Origin: Streptomyces sp. NRRL S-340 | GTDB lineage: Bacteria; Actinomycetota; Actinomycetes; Streptomycetales; Streptomycetaceae | DNA length: 64,000 bases | NCBI RefSeq assembly: GCF_000720185.1 | Contig: NZ_JOIY01000036.1 | Coordinates: 62,001 to 126,000, forward strand | Direction of reading: 5' to 3' | Part shown: in pieces, positions 1 through 8,414 of the stretch | Numbering within the stretch: position 1 is the first letter of the stretch | Layout: every line of letters starts with the position of its first letter | Position numbers and translations under genes: made by a program | The notes under the pieces: generated by a model | The model's database searches: none | What the model was told of the DNA's origin: nothing | The model's input: the letters and a program-made list of their open reading frames with translations, nothing else

Positions 1-418
1 GTACGGCGTGCCGCGCGAGGTACGCGACGAGGTCGTGGGGGTGGGCGGAAGGGACGACGATCATGCCGTCCACCCGGCGCTCGTGCAGGAGCTGCACCAC
101 GGTGCGCTCATGCGCGGGATCGTCGTGCGGATCGGCGATCAGCAGGCTGTATCCCCGCTCCAGGGCCGCGGCCTCGACTCCCTGGAGGATCTCCGTGAAG
201 TACGGGTTGCTGATGGCGGACACCGCGAGCCCGATGGACCGCGTCCGCGAGGTGACCAGGGAACGGGCGAGACCGTTGGGCGTGTAACCGAGTTGCTCCA
301 CCGCGTCGAGCACCGCCTGACGGGTGTGGGGCAGCACGGGGCGGGTGCCGTTCAGCACGTGCGAGACGGTCGCCACGGAGACCCCGGCGCTGCGTGCGAC
401 GTCGGCCATGGTCGGCAT
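1..418 (-). CDS. LacI-family transcriptional regulator, N-terminal part (cut by window edge)
   Basis: Sugar-responsive repressor of the LacI/PurR family, of which about 139 N-terminal residues are in the window. The N-terminus shows the typical LacI helix-turn-helix and hinge (DVARSAGVSVATVSHVLNG, residues 5-23), followed by the start of the periplasmic-binding-protein-like effector domain (SRTRSIGLAVSAISNPYF). The ATG at 418-416 is preceded by a GGGAGGGG ribosome site; the second ATG at codon 4 is an alternative. A perfect 28-bp palindrome of LacI-operator type lies 70-97 bp upstream, so autoregulation is likely. The effector sugar cannot be told because the C-terminal domain is missing. Confidence 0.93.
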   Translation of the reverse strand, partial: MPTMADVARSAGVSVATVSHVLNGTRPVLPHTRQAVLDAVEQLGYTPNGLARSLVTSRTRSIGLAVSAISNPYFTEILQGVEAAALERGYSLLIADPHDDPAHERTVVQLLHERRVDGMIVVPSAHPHDLVAYLARHAV

Positions 419-487
419 CGTGTCCCCTCCCCGGAAACCGCGTCCGGCGGTTGCCCGTGGCCGGGACGGTATCGCATCACCGGGTCG

Positions 488-515
488 GCGTAAACGCTTG
501 CGCAAGCGTTTACGC
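488..515. promoter_or_regulatory. Perfect 28-bp palindrome, candidate LacI-family operator
   Basis: The half-site GTAAACGCTTGC is followed immediately by its exact reverse complement, and one more base pair on each side beyond 489-514 also matches. The CG-centred form with flanking AAACG..CGTTT is the known style of LacI/PurR-family operators. It lies between the minus-strand lacI gene and the plus-strand Rieske gene, so it could control either or both. Confidence 0.75.
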
Positions 516-609
516 GCCTCCCGTCCCGCGCCGCCGCCCCGCTCCCCGGCCGGGGGAGGCCGGTCGGTATCGTCGGGCCTGCACCACCCGTCGATCCAGG
601 GGAGTCCCC

Positions 610-1035
610 ATGTCAGGCCGTTCCGCCGCGAGCCGCCGTACGATCCTGCGGACGGCGGCCGTCACGCCCGTCGCCGGGCTCGGGCTGGCCGCCTGCGGGC
701 CGGGCGGCGGCAGTGCCTCTTCCGCGGCGCCGACGGCGCCCGTCGACCTCGGCGCCGAGAGCGCCGTCCCCAAGGGCGGCGCCAAACTGTTCCAGGACCA
801 CAACGTGGTGGTCAGCAGGACCGCCGACGGCACGCTGAAGGCGTTCAGCACGATCTGCACGCACGCGGGGTGCGCGATCAGCAAGCTGGAGGGCACGACA
901 CTGGAGTGCCCGTGCCACGGCAGTCAGTTCGACGCCACGACCGGCAAGGTGGTGCAGTCCCCGGCCACCACTCCGCTGTCCGAACTGCCGGTCCGCGCCG
1001 AAGGCGGCAAGATCGTCGCGGGTCCCGGCGCCTGA
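610..1035 (+). CDS. Tat-exported Rieske [2Fe-2S] lipoprotein
   Basis: 141-residue exported electron-transfer protein. The N-terminus has a twin-arginine motif (SRRTILRTA) and a lipobox-like LAACG, so Tat export and lipid anchoring are expected. The mature part carries the two Rieske cluster motifs CTHAGC and CPCHGS (2 Cys + 2 His ligands), then the usual TGKVVQSPATTPL strand. The ATG at 610 follows GGGGAG; longer in-frame starts would remove the signal peptide from the N-terminus. No oxidoreductase partner gene is adjacent. It is a stand-alone small Rieske protein of a kind common in Streptomyces; its electron partner is unknown. Confidence 0.9.
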   Translation: MSGRSAASRRTILRTAAVTPVAGLGLAACGPGGGSASSAAPTAPVDLGAESAVPKGGAKLFQDHNVVVSRTADGTLKAFSTICTHAGCAISKLEGTTLECPCHGSQFDATTGKVVQSPATTPLSELPVRAEGGKIVAGPGA

Positions 1036-1062
1036 CCGGGCGTACGGCCGGCTCCCGGTCCC

Positions 1063-2010
1063 TCAGTCCCAGTCCCAGGCGATCCCCATGATCCCCGGCC
1101 GCACCCGCGGCTCGACGACGTGGACGGAACGGTGGCGCGCGCTCACCACCAGCTCCTGCCGGCCACCGCGCGGGGCCGCCGCCGACGGCTGGGTGAACCG
1201 GTGGCAGCGCGCCGGGAGCGCACCCCCGTCGAAGCGCACCTGCAGGGCGTACTGGCCGCCCGCCGACTCGAAGGTCCGCAGGTACTCCCGGCACACACCC
1301 GCGGTGCCGTCCTCGACGCCGTACCGGAAGAGGAACGTGTCCCCGGCCCGCAGCCTGGTGTCGAAGAGGAACTCCGCCACGAGCAGTCCCGTGCCGTGGT
1401 CACGGCGTACGCGCCCGGCGCGGCAGTTCTCCAGCGCGTGCACGCGCATGGACTCCGGCACGCACTGCGGGTCTCCCTGGTGGACGGCCACGAACCGGTC
1501 CACGCCGTCCCGGTGGGCACGCACGATGTGCTGCGACTCGTGCCCGGCGAGTTCCCGGCGCGCCCCGAGCCGTACGCGCTCGTGGTGGCCGAGGGCCCGC
1601 AGTCCGCTGTCGAGAGGGGCGTCCAGCCCGGCCAGCAGGCGGCGCAGGGCGTCCGACGTCTCGACGAGGGAACGGTAGGGGCGCATGCCGGGCCTGTGGG
1701 CGACGGTACGTTCCCCGGTCTCGGCCAGCAGCCGGATCAGCGACTCGTCCGGCAGCCGCAGGATCTCCTCCAGGGCCCGCACGGCCCGCAGAGACTCGGG
1801 GCGCTGCGGGCGCCGGGCGCCCTGCTGCCAGTAGCTCAGGCTGGTGACCCCGACCCTGACGCCGTGGCGCGACAGATGGTGCTGCACGCGCTGCAAGGGC
1901 AGCCCGCGGGCGGCGATCGCGGCGCGCAGCGCCACGTGGAACGGACCGCCCCGCAGGGCCGTGTCCAGTTCCGCGGTGGCGACGTCCGCCTGCTGGGGGG
2001 CGTGCGGCAT
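1063..2010 (-). CDS. HTH (XRE-like) DNA-binding protein
   Basis: 315-residue probable transcriptional regulator. Residues about 20-90 look like an XRE/Cro-type helix-turn-helix (LQRVQHHLSRHGVRVGVTSL, then SYWQQGARRPQRPES), followed by a long C-terminal region with no family I recognise (ends in GIAWDWD). The ATG at 2010 was chosen because the HTH begins soon after it; extension upstream is low-complexity. It is transcribed away from uvrC. Two direct GGTGCACGAC repeats lie 20-50 bp upstream of its start and may be its binding site. Regulated genes are unknown. Confidence 0.75.
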   Translation of the reverse strand: MPHAPQQADVATAELDTALRGGPFHVALRAAIAARGLPLQRVQHHLSRHGVRVGVTSLSYWQQGARRPQRPESLRAVRALEEILRLPDESLIRLLAETGERTVAHRPGMRPYRSLVETSDALRRLLAGLDAPLDSGLRALGHHERVRLGARRELAGHESQHIVRAHRDGVDRFVAVHQGDPQCVPESMRVHALENCRAGRVRRDHGTGLLVAEFLFDTRLRAGDTFLFRYGVEDGTAGVCREYLRTFESAGGQYALQVRFDGGALPARCHRFTQPSAAAPRGGRQELVVSARHRSVHVVEPRVRPGIMGIAWDWD

Positions 2011-2030
2011 GCAGGGGCCTCTCTGTGAAG

Positions 2031-2059
2031 GGTGCACGACTGCGGGAAAGGTGCACGAC
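2031..2059. repeat. Direct repeat GGTGCACGAC x2 in the divergent HTH/uvrC intergenic region
   Basis: GGTGCACGAC occurs at 2031-2040 and again at 2050-2059, a 19-bp period that would place both copies on about the same helix face; both are preceded by AAG and contain palindromic GTGCAC. It lies just upstream of the minus-strand HTH gene, so it may be an operator. The rest of the 399-bp gap (2011-2409) holds no gene I can support; a TAGGGT at 2398-2403 just before uvrC could be a -10 element. Confidence 0.4.
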
Positions 2060-2409
2060 GGCTGGTCAGACCGTTCACGCGGATCGCCGGGACCGCCCGC
2101 GGGCAGGAGCGGTGGAGCCGTGCGCGTCCGTACACGTGCGTGTGCCGTCGTCCGCGGCCCCGACGTCCCCCGCATTGAAGCGTGTCGGCCAAGCCCCGAC
2201 AACACCTGTGACCCCGCGGACGGCGGTCCTGGCCGAGTCCGCACCCCGGCGCCGGCCGGGTCCGGTGCTCTCGTGCGGCACCGCGCACCGCGCGAAGACC
2301 GCTGGTCACGGCAGGCAGCCGTACGTGTGTCCGGGCAGCGGCCGGGGGCCCGGGCCGGGTTGTCCACAGGCTCACCGCCCTGTCACCCCGCGCCAGTAGG
2401 GTGTGAGAC

Positions 2410-4554
2410 ATGGCCGACCCCTCCAGCTACCGCCCCAAGCCGGGAGACATCCCGGACTCTCCCGGGGTGTACAAGTTCCGTGACGAGCACCGCCGGGTGA
2501 TCTACGTCGGAAAGGCGAAGAGCCTGCGCCAGCGCCTGGCGAACTACTTCCAGGACCTGGCGAACCTCCACCCGCGCACCCGCACCATGGTGACCACGGC
2601 CGCCTCCGTGGAGTGGACCGTGGTGTCCACCGAGGTCGAGGCGCTCCAGCTGGAGTACTCCTGGATCAAGGAGTTCGACCCCCGGTTCAACGTCAAGTAC
2701 CGCGACGACAAGAGCTACCCGTACCTCGCGGTGACGATGAACGAGGAGTTCCCGCGCGTCCAGGTCATGCGCGGCCACAAGAAGAAGGGCGTGCGCTACT
2801 TCGGGCCGTACGGGCACGCGTGGGCCATCCGCGACACCGTCGACCTGCTGCTGCGGGTCTTCCCCGTCCGCACCTGCTCGGCCGGCGTCTTCAAGAACGC
2901 CGCCCGCACCGGCCGCCCCTGCCTCCTCGGGTACATCGGCAAGTGCTCCGCGCCCTGCGTCGGCCGGGTCTCCGCCGAGGAGCACCGGGAGCTGGCCGAG
3001 GAGTTCAGCGACTTCATGGCCGGCCGTACGGGGACGTACCTGCGCCGCCTGGAGCAGCGGATGGCGCAGGCGGCCGAGGAGATGGAGTACGAGCGGGCCG
3101 CCCGCCTGCGCGACGACATCGGGGCCCTGAAGAAGGCCATGGAGAAGAGCGCGGTCGTGCTCGCCGACGCGACCGACGCCGACCTCATCGCCGTCGCCGA
3201 GGACGAGCTGGAGGCCGCCGTGCAGATCTTCCACGTGCGCGGCGGACGCGTGCGGGGCCAGCGCGGCTGGGTGACCGACAAGGTGGAGGAGGTCACCACC
3301 GGCGCCCTCGTCGAGCACGCCCTGCAGCAGCTGTACGGCGAGGAGAGCGGGGACGCCGTCCCCAAGGAGGTCCTCGTCCCCGCCCTGCCCGACCCGGTCG
3401 AGCCGGTCCAGCAGTGGCTCACCGACCGCCGTGGCGCGAACGTGTCCCTGCGCATCCCCCAGCGCGGCGACAAGAAGGCGCTCATGGAGACCGTCCAGCG
3501 CAACGCGCTGCAGGCGCTCGCGCTGCACAAGACCAGGCGCGCCTCGGACCTGACCACCCGCTCGCGCGCCCTGGAGGAGATCGCCGACGCCCTCGGCCTG
3601 GACAGCGCCCCCCTGCGGATCGAGTGCTACGACATCTCCCACCTCCAGGGCGACGACGTGGTGGCCTCCATGGTCGTCTTCGAGGACGGGCTCCAGCGCA
3701 AGGGCGAGTACCGGCGCTTCCAGATCAAGGGCTTCGAGGGGCAGGACGACGTCCGCTCCATGCACGAGGTGATCACCCGGCGCTTCAGGCGGTACCTGGC
3801 GGAGAAGGAGCGCACCGGCGAGTGGGCCGACGGCGAGGAGGGGGCCGTGCCCGACGGGACGGCCGCCGCCACCGTCGACGGCTCGCCCGCCGAAGCATCC
3901 GGAGGGCCGGCCGGCAGCACGGCCGCCGGCCCGGCCGGCGCCTTCACCGAGGACGACGGACGCCCCAAGCGGTTCGCCTACCCGCCGCAGCTCGTCGTCG
4001 TCGACGGCGGCCAGCCGCAGGTCGCCGCGGCCCAGAGGGCCCTGGACGAGCTGGGCATCGACGACATCGCGGTGTGCGGGCTGGCCAAGCGCCTGGAGGA
4101 GGTCTGGGTGCCCGGTGAGGACGACCCGGTGGTCCTGCCGCGCAGCAGCGAGGGGCTGTACCTGCTGCAGCGCGTCCGTGACGAGGCCCACCGCTTCGCC
4201 ATCACCTACCAGCGCACCAGACGCGCCAAGCGCTTCCGGGCGGGCCCGCTGGACGACGTGCCCGGTCTGGGCGAGACGCGCAAGCGGGCGCTGCTCAAGC
4301 ATTTCGGCTCGGTGAAGAGGCTGCGGTCCGCCACAATCGACCAGATCTGCGAGGTGCCCGGCATAGGCCGCAAGACGGCCGAGACGATCGCCGTGGCCCT
4401 GGCCCAGGCGGCCCCGGCCGCACCCGCCGTGAACACGGCGACCGGAGAGATCATGGAAGACGAGGAAGAGACGGCACCCGGGACGACGCCGGGGGCCGCA
4501 GGGGAACCCGTGCCCACGGGCGCCCCGGCCGAACGACGGGGGCAGGAGACATGA
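2410..4554 (+). CDS. uvrC: Excinuclease ABC subunit C
   Basis: UvrC makes the two incisions flanking a lesion in the UvrAB-marked DNA complex during nucleotide excision repair. The 714 residues contain the GIY-YIG nuclease domain ([16 protein letters not shown], about 18-95), the UVR motif that contacts UvrB ([19 protein letters not shown], about 215-240), the RNase H-like C-terminal nuclease ([19 protein letters not shown]) and a tandem helix-hairpin-helix ([22 protein letters not shown]). The disordered Ala/Gly insert around residues 480-520 is a common actinobacterial addition. The stop overlaps the rapZ ATG (ATGA), so it is co-translated with rapZ-yvcK-whiA. Confidence 0.98.
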   Translation: MADPSSYRPKPGDIPDSPGVYKFRDEHRRVIYVGKAKSLRQRLANYFQDLANLHPRTRTMVTTAASVEWTVVSTEVEALQLEYSWIKEFDPRFNVKYRDDKSYPYLAVTMNEEFPRVQVMRGHKKKGVRYFGPYGHAWAIRDTVDLLLRVFPVRTCSAGVFKNAARTGRPCLLGYIGKCSAPCVGRVSAEEHRELAEEFSDFMAGRTGTYLRRLEQRMAQAAEEMEYERAARLRDDIGALKKAMEKSAVVLADATDADLIAVAEDELEAAVQIFHVRGGRVRGQRGWVTDKVEEVTTGALVEHALQQLYGEESGDAVPKEVLVPALPDPVEPVQQWLTDRRGANVSLRIPQRGDKKALMETVQRNALQALALHKTRRASDLTTRSRALEEIADALGLDSAPLRIECYDISHLQGDDVVASMVVFEDGLQRKGEYRRFQIKGFEGQDDVRSMHEVITRRFRRYLAEKERTGEWADGEEGAVPDGTAAATVDGSPAEASGGPAGSTAAGPAGAFTEDDGRPKRFAYPPQLVVVDGGQPQVAAAQRALDELGIDDIAVCGLAKRLEEVWVPGEDDPVVLPRSSEGLYLLQRVRDEAHRFAITYQRTRRAKRFRAGPLDDVPGLGETRKRALLKHFGSVKRLRSATIDQICEVPGIGRKTAETIAVALAQAAPAAPAVNTATGEIMEDEEETAPGTTPGAAGEPVPTGAPAERRGQET

Positions 4555-5693
4555 CCGAGGACGAGACGCAGCCCACAGCGCCACGAGATCAGACAGCGGC
4601 GCAACCCGACCGGGCCCGCACGGCGTCCCGGGAACAGACACCCGCGCCGGCGCACCGGGAAGCGGCCGCGGACACGCACGCGGACAGGAGCGCGCCGGCG
4701 CACGGGGACACGCACACGCAGACGCCCGCGGACGCGCCCCCGCAATCGCACGAGGACCAGCGGCAGCACCCGGTCCAGGAACACGGAGCACAGGTGAGTA
4801 CGGGCATCGACACGGCAGGCGTCCCCGACGCGGCCATCCCCGAACTGGTGATCATCTCCGGCATGTCGGGGGCGGGCCGGTCGACGGCCGCCAAGTGCCT
4901 GGAGGACCTCGGCTGGTTCGTCGTCGACAACCTGCCGCCGGCGCTGATCCCCACCATGGTGGAACTGGGCGCCCGCTCGCAGGGCAACGTCGCGCGCATC
5001 GCGGTCGTCGTCGACGTCCGCGGCCGCCGTTTCTTCGACAACCTCCGCGAGTCCCTGGCCGACCTGGAGGCGCGCGACGTCACGCGGCGGATCGTCTTCC
5101 TGGAGTCCTCCGACGAGGCCCTGGTGCGCCGCTTCGAGTCGGTGCGCCGCCCCCACCCCCTCCAGGGCGACGGCCGCATCGTCGACGGCATCGCCGCCGA
5201 GCGGGAGCTGCTGCGCGAGCTGCGCGGCGACGCCGACCTCGTCATCGACACCTCCAGCCTCAACGTGCACGAACTGCGCGCCAAGATGGACGCCCAGTTC
5301 GCCGGCGAGGAGGAGCCCGAGCTGCGGGCCACCGTGATGTCCTTCGGCTTCAAGTACGGCCTCCCGGTCGACGCCGACCTGGTCGCCGACATGCGGTTCC
5401 TGCCCAACCCGCACTGGGTGCCGGAGCTGCGCCCGTACACCGGGCTCAACGAGGAGGTCGCCGGGTACGTCTTCAACCAGCCCGGCGCCAAGGAGTTCCT
5501 GGACCGCTACGCCGAACTGCTGCGGCTCGTCGCGGCCGGCTACCGCCGGGAGGGCAAGCGGTACGTGACCATCGCCATCGGCTGCACGGGCGGCAAGCAC
5601 CGCTCGGTGGCCATGTCGGAGAAGCTCGCCGCGCGACTGGCGGCCGAGGGTGTGGAGACCGTCGTCGTCCACCGGGACATGGGGCGCGAGTGA
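4551..5693 (+). CDS. rapZ: RapZ-type nucleotide-binding protein
   Basis: P-loop protein of the RapZ/YvcJ family; in E. coli RapZ controls GlmS via small RNAs, and in actinobacteria the family is nucleotide binding with unclear targets. The Walker [10 protein letters not shown] is at about residues 103-111, then DNLPP and the conserved C-terminal [13 protein letters not shown]. The full frame from the ATG at 4551 is 380 residues, but the first 81 are low-complexity (Thr/Ala/His/Asp). A GTG at 4794, 5 nt after GGAG, would give the family's usual length of about 299 and is an equally good start. The stop overlaps the yvcK GTG (GTGA). Confidence 0.93.
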   Translation: MTEDETQPTAPRDQTAAQPDRARTASREQTPAPAHREAAADTHADRSAPAHGDTHTQTPADAPPQSHEDQRQHPVQEHGAQVSTGIDTAGVPDAAIPELVIISGMSGAGRSTAAKCLEDLGWFVVDNLPPALIPTMVELGARSQGNVARIAVVVDVRGRRFFDNLRESLADLEARDVTRRIVFLESSDEALVRRFESVRRPHPLQGDGRIVDGIAAERELLRELRGDADLVIDTSSLNVHELRAKMDAQFAGEEEPELRATVMSFGFKYGLPVDADLVADMRFLPNPHWVPELRPYTGLNEEVAGYVFNQPGAKEFLDRYAELLRLVAAGYRREGKRYVTIAIGCTGGKHRSVAMSEKLAARLAAEGVETVVVHRDMGRE

Positions 5694-6784
5694 CCGGACG
5701 TACTCCGCGGCTGAGCAGACTGCGCCGCGCGGTCCCCGAGGGGCGCGCGGCACGTCTGGCGGCCGAGGGGCGGGCCGGCCGGCCCGCCGAGGCCCGCGGC
5801 GCACGGCCGCGCCGACGGGGCGCCCAGCCCAAGGTGGTCGCCCTCGGCGGCGGCATGGGCCTGTCCGCCTCGCTCGCCGCCCTGCGCCGGATCACCGGCG
5901 ACCTCACCGCCGTCGTCACCGTGGCCGACGACGGCGGCTCCAGCGGGCGGCTGCGCGACGAACTGGGCGTGCTGCCCCCCGGCGACCTGCGCAAGGCGCT
6001 GGCGGCGCTGTGCGGGGACGACGACTGGGGCCAGACCTGGGCGCGCGTCATCCAGCACCGCTTCACCTCCCAGGGCGACCTGCACGACCACGCGGTCGGC
6101 AACCTGCTGATCGTCGCGCTGTGGGAACAGCTCGGCGACCACGTCCAGGCCCTCGACCTGGTCGGCAAGCTGCTGGGCGCGCACGGGCGCGTACTGCCCA
6201 TGTCCGCCGTGCCGCTGGAGCTTCAGGCCCTGGTCAAGGGCCACGACGTGGACCGGCCCGACGACGTCGACACGGTCCGCGGCCAGGCGACCGTCGCGCT
6301 CACCCCGGGCGAGGTGCAGTCCGTGCACCTGGTGCCGCACGACCCGCCCGCCGTGCCCGAGGCCGTCGAGGCGGTCCTGGACGCGGACTGGGTGGTGCTC
6401 GGCCCCGGCTCCTGGTTCTCCTCGGTCATCCCGCACCTGCTCGTGCCCCAGCTCCTCGACGCGCTCACCGAGACGAAGGCGCGCCGGGTCCTCTCCTTGA
6501 ACCTCGCCCCGCAACCGGGAGAAACCGCCGGCTTCTCCCCGCAGCGTCATTTGGAGGTTTTGGGACGACACGCCCCTAAACTCGCCCTGGACGTGGTGCT
6601 GGCCGACGAGGCCGCCGTGCCCGACCGCGAAGTCCTCACCGAGGCCGCCAAGCGGTTCGGCGCCGCGGTCGAGCTGGCGCCGGTGGCCCGGAGGGACGGA
6701 ACTCCGCGGCACGACCCGGAGCTGCTGGCCGCCGCGTACGACCGTATTTTTCGGATGCATGGAAGGATCGGCCCATGGCGATGA
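5690..6784 (+). CDS. yvcK: Gluconeogenesis factor YvcK/CofD-like (UPF0052)
   Basis: 364-residue member of the YvcK/CofD-like family, linked in Bacillus and mycobacteria to central carbon metabolism, cell shape and UDP-sugar binding. It shows the family Rossmann signature [18 protein letters not shown] at about 45-62, [15 protein letters not shown], and [16 protein letters not shown] further on. The GTG at 5690 overlaps the rapZ stop; about 40 Arg/Ala-rich residues precede the conserved core. It forms the classic uvrC-rapZ-yvcK-whiA cluster. In actinobacteria it is a PknB-type phosphorylation target (family knowledge, not visible here). Confidence 0.94.
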   Translation: MTGRTPRLSRLRRAVPEGRAARLAAEGRAGRPAEARGARPRRRGAQPKVVALGGGMGLSASLAALRRITGDLTAVVTVADDGGSSGRLRDELGVLPPGDLRKALAALCGDDDWGQTWARVIQHRFTSQGDLHDHAVGNLLIVALWEQLGDHVQALDLVGKLLGAHGRVLPMSAVPLELQALVKGHDVDRPDDVDTVRGQATVALTPGEVQSVHLVPHDPPAVPEAVEAVLDADWVVLGPGSWFSSVIPHLLVPQLLDALTETKARRVLSLNLAPQPGETAGFSPQRHLEVLGRHAPKLALDVVLADEAAVPDREVLTEAAKRFGAAVELAPVARRDGTPRHDPELLAAAYDRIFRMHGRIGPWR

Positions 6785-7764
6785 CGGCAGCGGTGAAGGA
6801 TGAGATCTCCCGGCTCCCCGTCACCCGGACCTGCTGCAGGAAGGCGGAGGTCTCCGCCATTCTGCGGTTCGCCGGCGGCCTCCACCTGGTCAGCGGGCGC
6901 ATCGTGATCGAGGCGGAACTGGACACCGCGATGGCGGCGCGGCGCCTGAAGCGGGACATCCTGGAGATCTTCGGGCACAGCTCGGAGCTGATCGTGATGG
7001 CGCCCGGCGGCCTGCGCCGCGGCTCGCGCTACGTGGTCCGGGTCGTCGCGGGCGGCGACCAGCTCGCCCGCCAGACCGGCCTGGTGGACGGCCGCGGCCG
7101 CCCGATCCGCGGCCTGCCCCCGCAGGTGGTCTCGGGGGCCACCTGCGACGCGGAGGCCGCCTGGCGCGGCGCGTTCCTCGCGCACGGCTCGCTCACCGAG
7201 CCCGGCCGCTCCTCCTCGCTGGAGGTGACCTGCCCGGGCCCGGAGGCCGCGCTCGCCCTGGTCGGCGCCGCCCGCAGACTCTCCATCGCCGCCAAGGCCC
7301 GCGAGGTGCGTGGAGTGGACCGGGTGGTCGTCCGTGACGGTGACGCGATCGGCGCGCTGTTGACGCGTCTGGGCGCGCACGAGTCCGTACTGGCCTGGGA
7401 GGAGCGGCGGATGCGCCGCGAGGTCCGCGCCACGGCGAACCGGCTGGCCAACTTCGACGACGCCAACCTGCGCCGTTCGGCCCGCGCGGCGGTCGCCGCC
7501 GGTGCCCGGGTGCAGCGCGCCCTGGAGATCCTCGCGGACGACGTCCCCGAGCACCTGGCCGCCGCGGGGCGCCTGCGCATGGAGCACAAGCAGGCCTCGC
7601 TGGAGGAACTGGGCGCGCTCGCCGACCCGCCGCTGACCAAGGACGCCGTCGCCGGCCGCATCCGCCGGCTGCTGGCCATGGCCGACAAGCGCGCCGCCGA
7701 CCTGGGCATCCCCGGGACGGAGGCCAACCTCAGCGAGGAACTGGCGGACAACCTCGCGGGCTGA
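6775..7764 (+). CDS. whiA: Sporulation transcription factor WhiA
   Basis: WhiA works with WhiB to switch on septation and chromosome-segregation genes in aerial hyphae. The 329 residues begin [14 protein letters not shown] and include the inactive LAGLIDADG homing-endonuclease-like N-terminal fold ([18 protein letters not shown]-like [18 protein letters not shown]) and the C-terminal HTH ([20 protein letters not shown]). The ATG at 6775 overlaps the yvcK end by 10 bp; the ATG at 6781 (ATGA overlap) is a second option. Length and ends match the family. In Streptomyces whiA also autoregulates from an internal promoter, which I cannot place here. Confidence 0.97.
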   Translation: MAMTAAVKDEISRLPVTRTCCRKAEVSAILRFAGGLHLVSGRIVIEAELDTAMAARRLKRDILEIFGHSSELIVMAPGGLRRGSRYVVRVVAGGDQLARQTGLVDGRGRPIRGLPPQVVSGATCDAEAAWRGAFLAHGSLTEPGRSSSLEVTCPGPEAALALVGAARRLSIAAKAREVRGVDRVVVRDGDAIGALLTRLGAHESVLAWEERRMRREVRATANRLANFDDANLRRSARAAVAAGARVQRALEILADDVPEHLAAAGRLRMEHKQASLEELGALADPPLTKDAVAGRIRRLLAMADKRAADLGIPGTEANLSEELADNLAG

Positions 7765-8414
7765 GCCGCGTGCGCCGCGCAGCAGGGCCCGTCCGCCGGG
7801 ACGGCCGGGTCCGGCCACCCCTTCGGACGGGCACCGTCGGACCACGTGCCGCCCCCGCCCGGCCGGTCCGGCCGCGCCTTCGTCTCATAGCCGACGGCCG
7901 CGCACGGGACCGGGCCTGACCCGCAGGCTTGTATGCCGGCTCCGGATGCCGAGGGCCGCTCCACGGCCGGGACACCGGGCGGGCGCGCGGGCCTGAAGGC
8001 CGCCGACCGTGCCCGCGCCCCGGACCCGCAGACCCGCCGCCGGCCCCGGCCGGCCGAGGGCCGCGCCCCGGCCGGCCGGCGGCCGTACACGGGACTTGGC
8101 CCGGCCTGCGGGCCGTCGCCCCCGGACGCCGCCGGCCGTGCCCAGGCGCCTGACCCGCAGACCCGCCCGCCGACCCCGGATGCCGACGGCCGCCCCCGGC
8201 CCCCGGCCGGCCGACGGCCGTCCCCGGGACCCGGCCTGGTCCGGAGGCCCCCAGGTCCGCGGGCCCCAGGCCTCAGGCCCGCAGACCCACCCACCCCCCC
8301 GCGCCGACCCTGATGTCCGTCACCGTGACTGAGGAGGCACCCTTGACCCGTGGCCCGAGTGACATGAACCTGGCAGGTCTCCGCCGGTCCGGCGGACCAC
8401 CGTCAGGGGGGTTC
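7765..8414. repeat. 650-bp gene-free gap with degenerate GC-rich repeats
   Basis: No coding frame is supported. A motif of the form CGRCGGCCG-NN-ACGGGAC-NN-GGCC recurs near 7892, 8081 and 8210, and GACCCGCAGACCCGCC occurs at about 8023 and 8153, so the tract looks like diverged tandem repeats. A weak hairpin (CCGTCC/GGACGG, 7789-7804) follows whiA. The last part holds the promoter and leader of the carboxypeptidase gene; GAGGAGG before a TTG at 8343 gives it an alternative upstream start. Confidence 0.5.

Noticed and set aside
2383..4791. An 802-codon minus-strand frame opposite uvrC
   Set aside because: uvrC on the plus strand has full domain support; the antisense frame is compositional.
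4895..5689. Upstream extension of yvcK by 265 codons
   Set aside because: It lies wholly inside rapZ in another frame; the GTG at 5690 overlapping the rapZ stop is the natural start.
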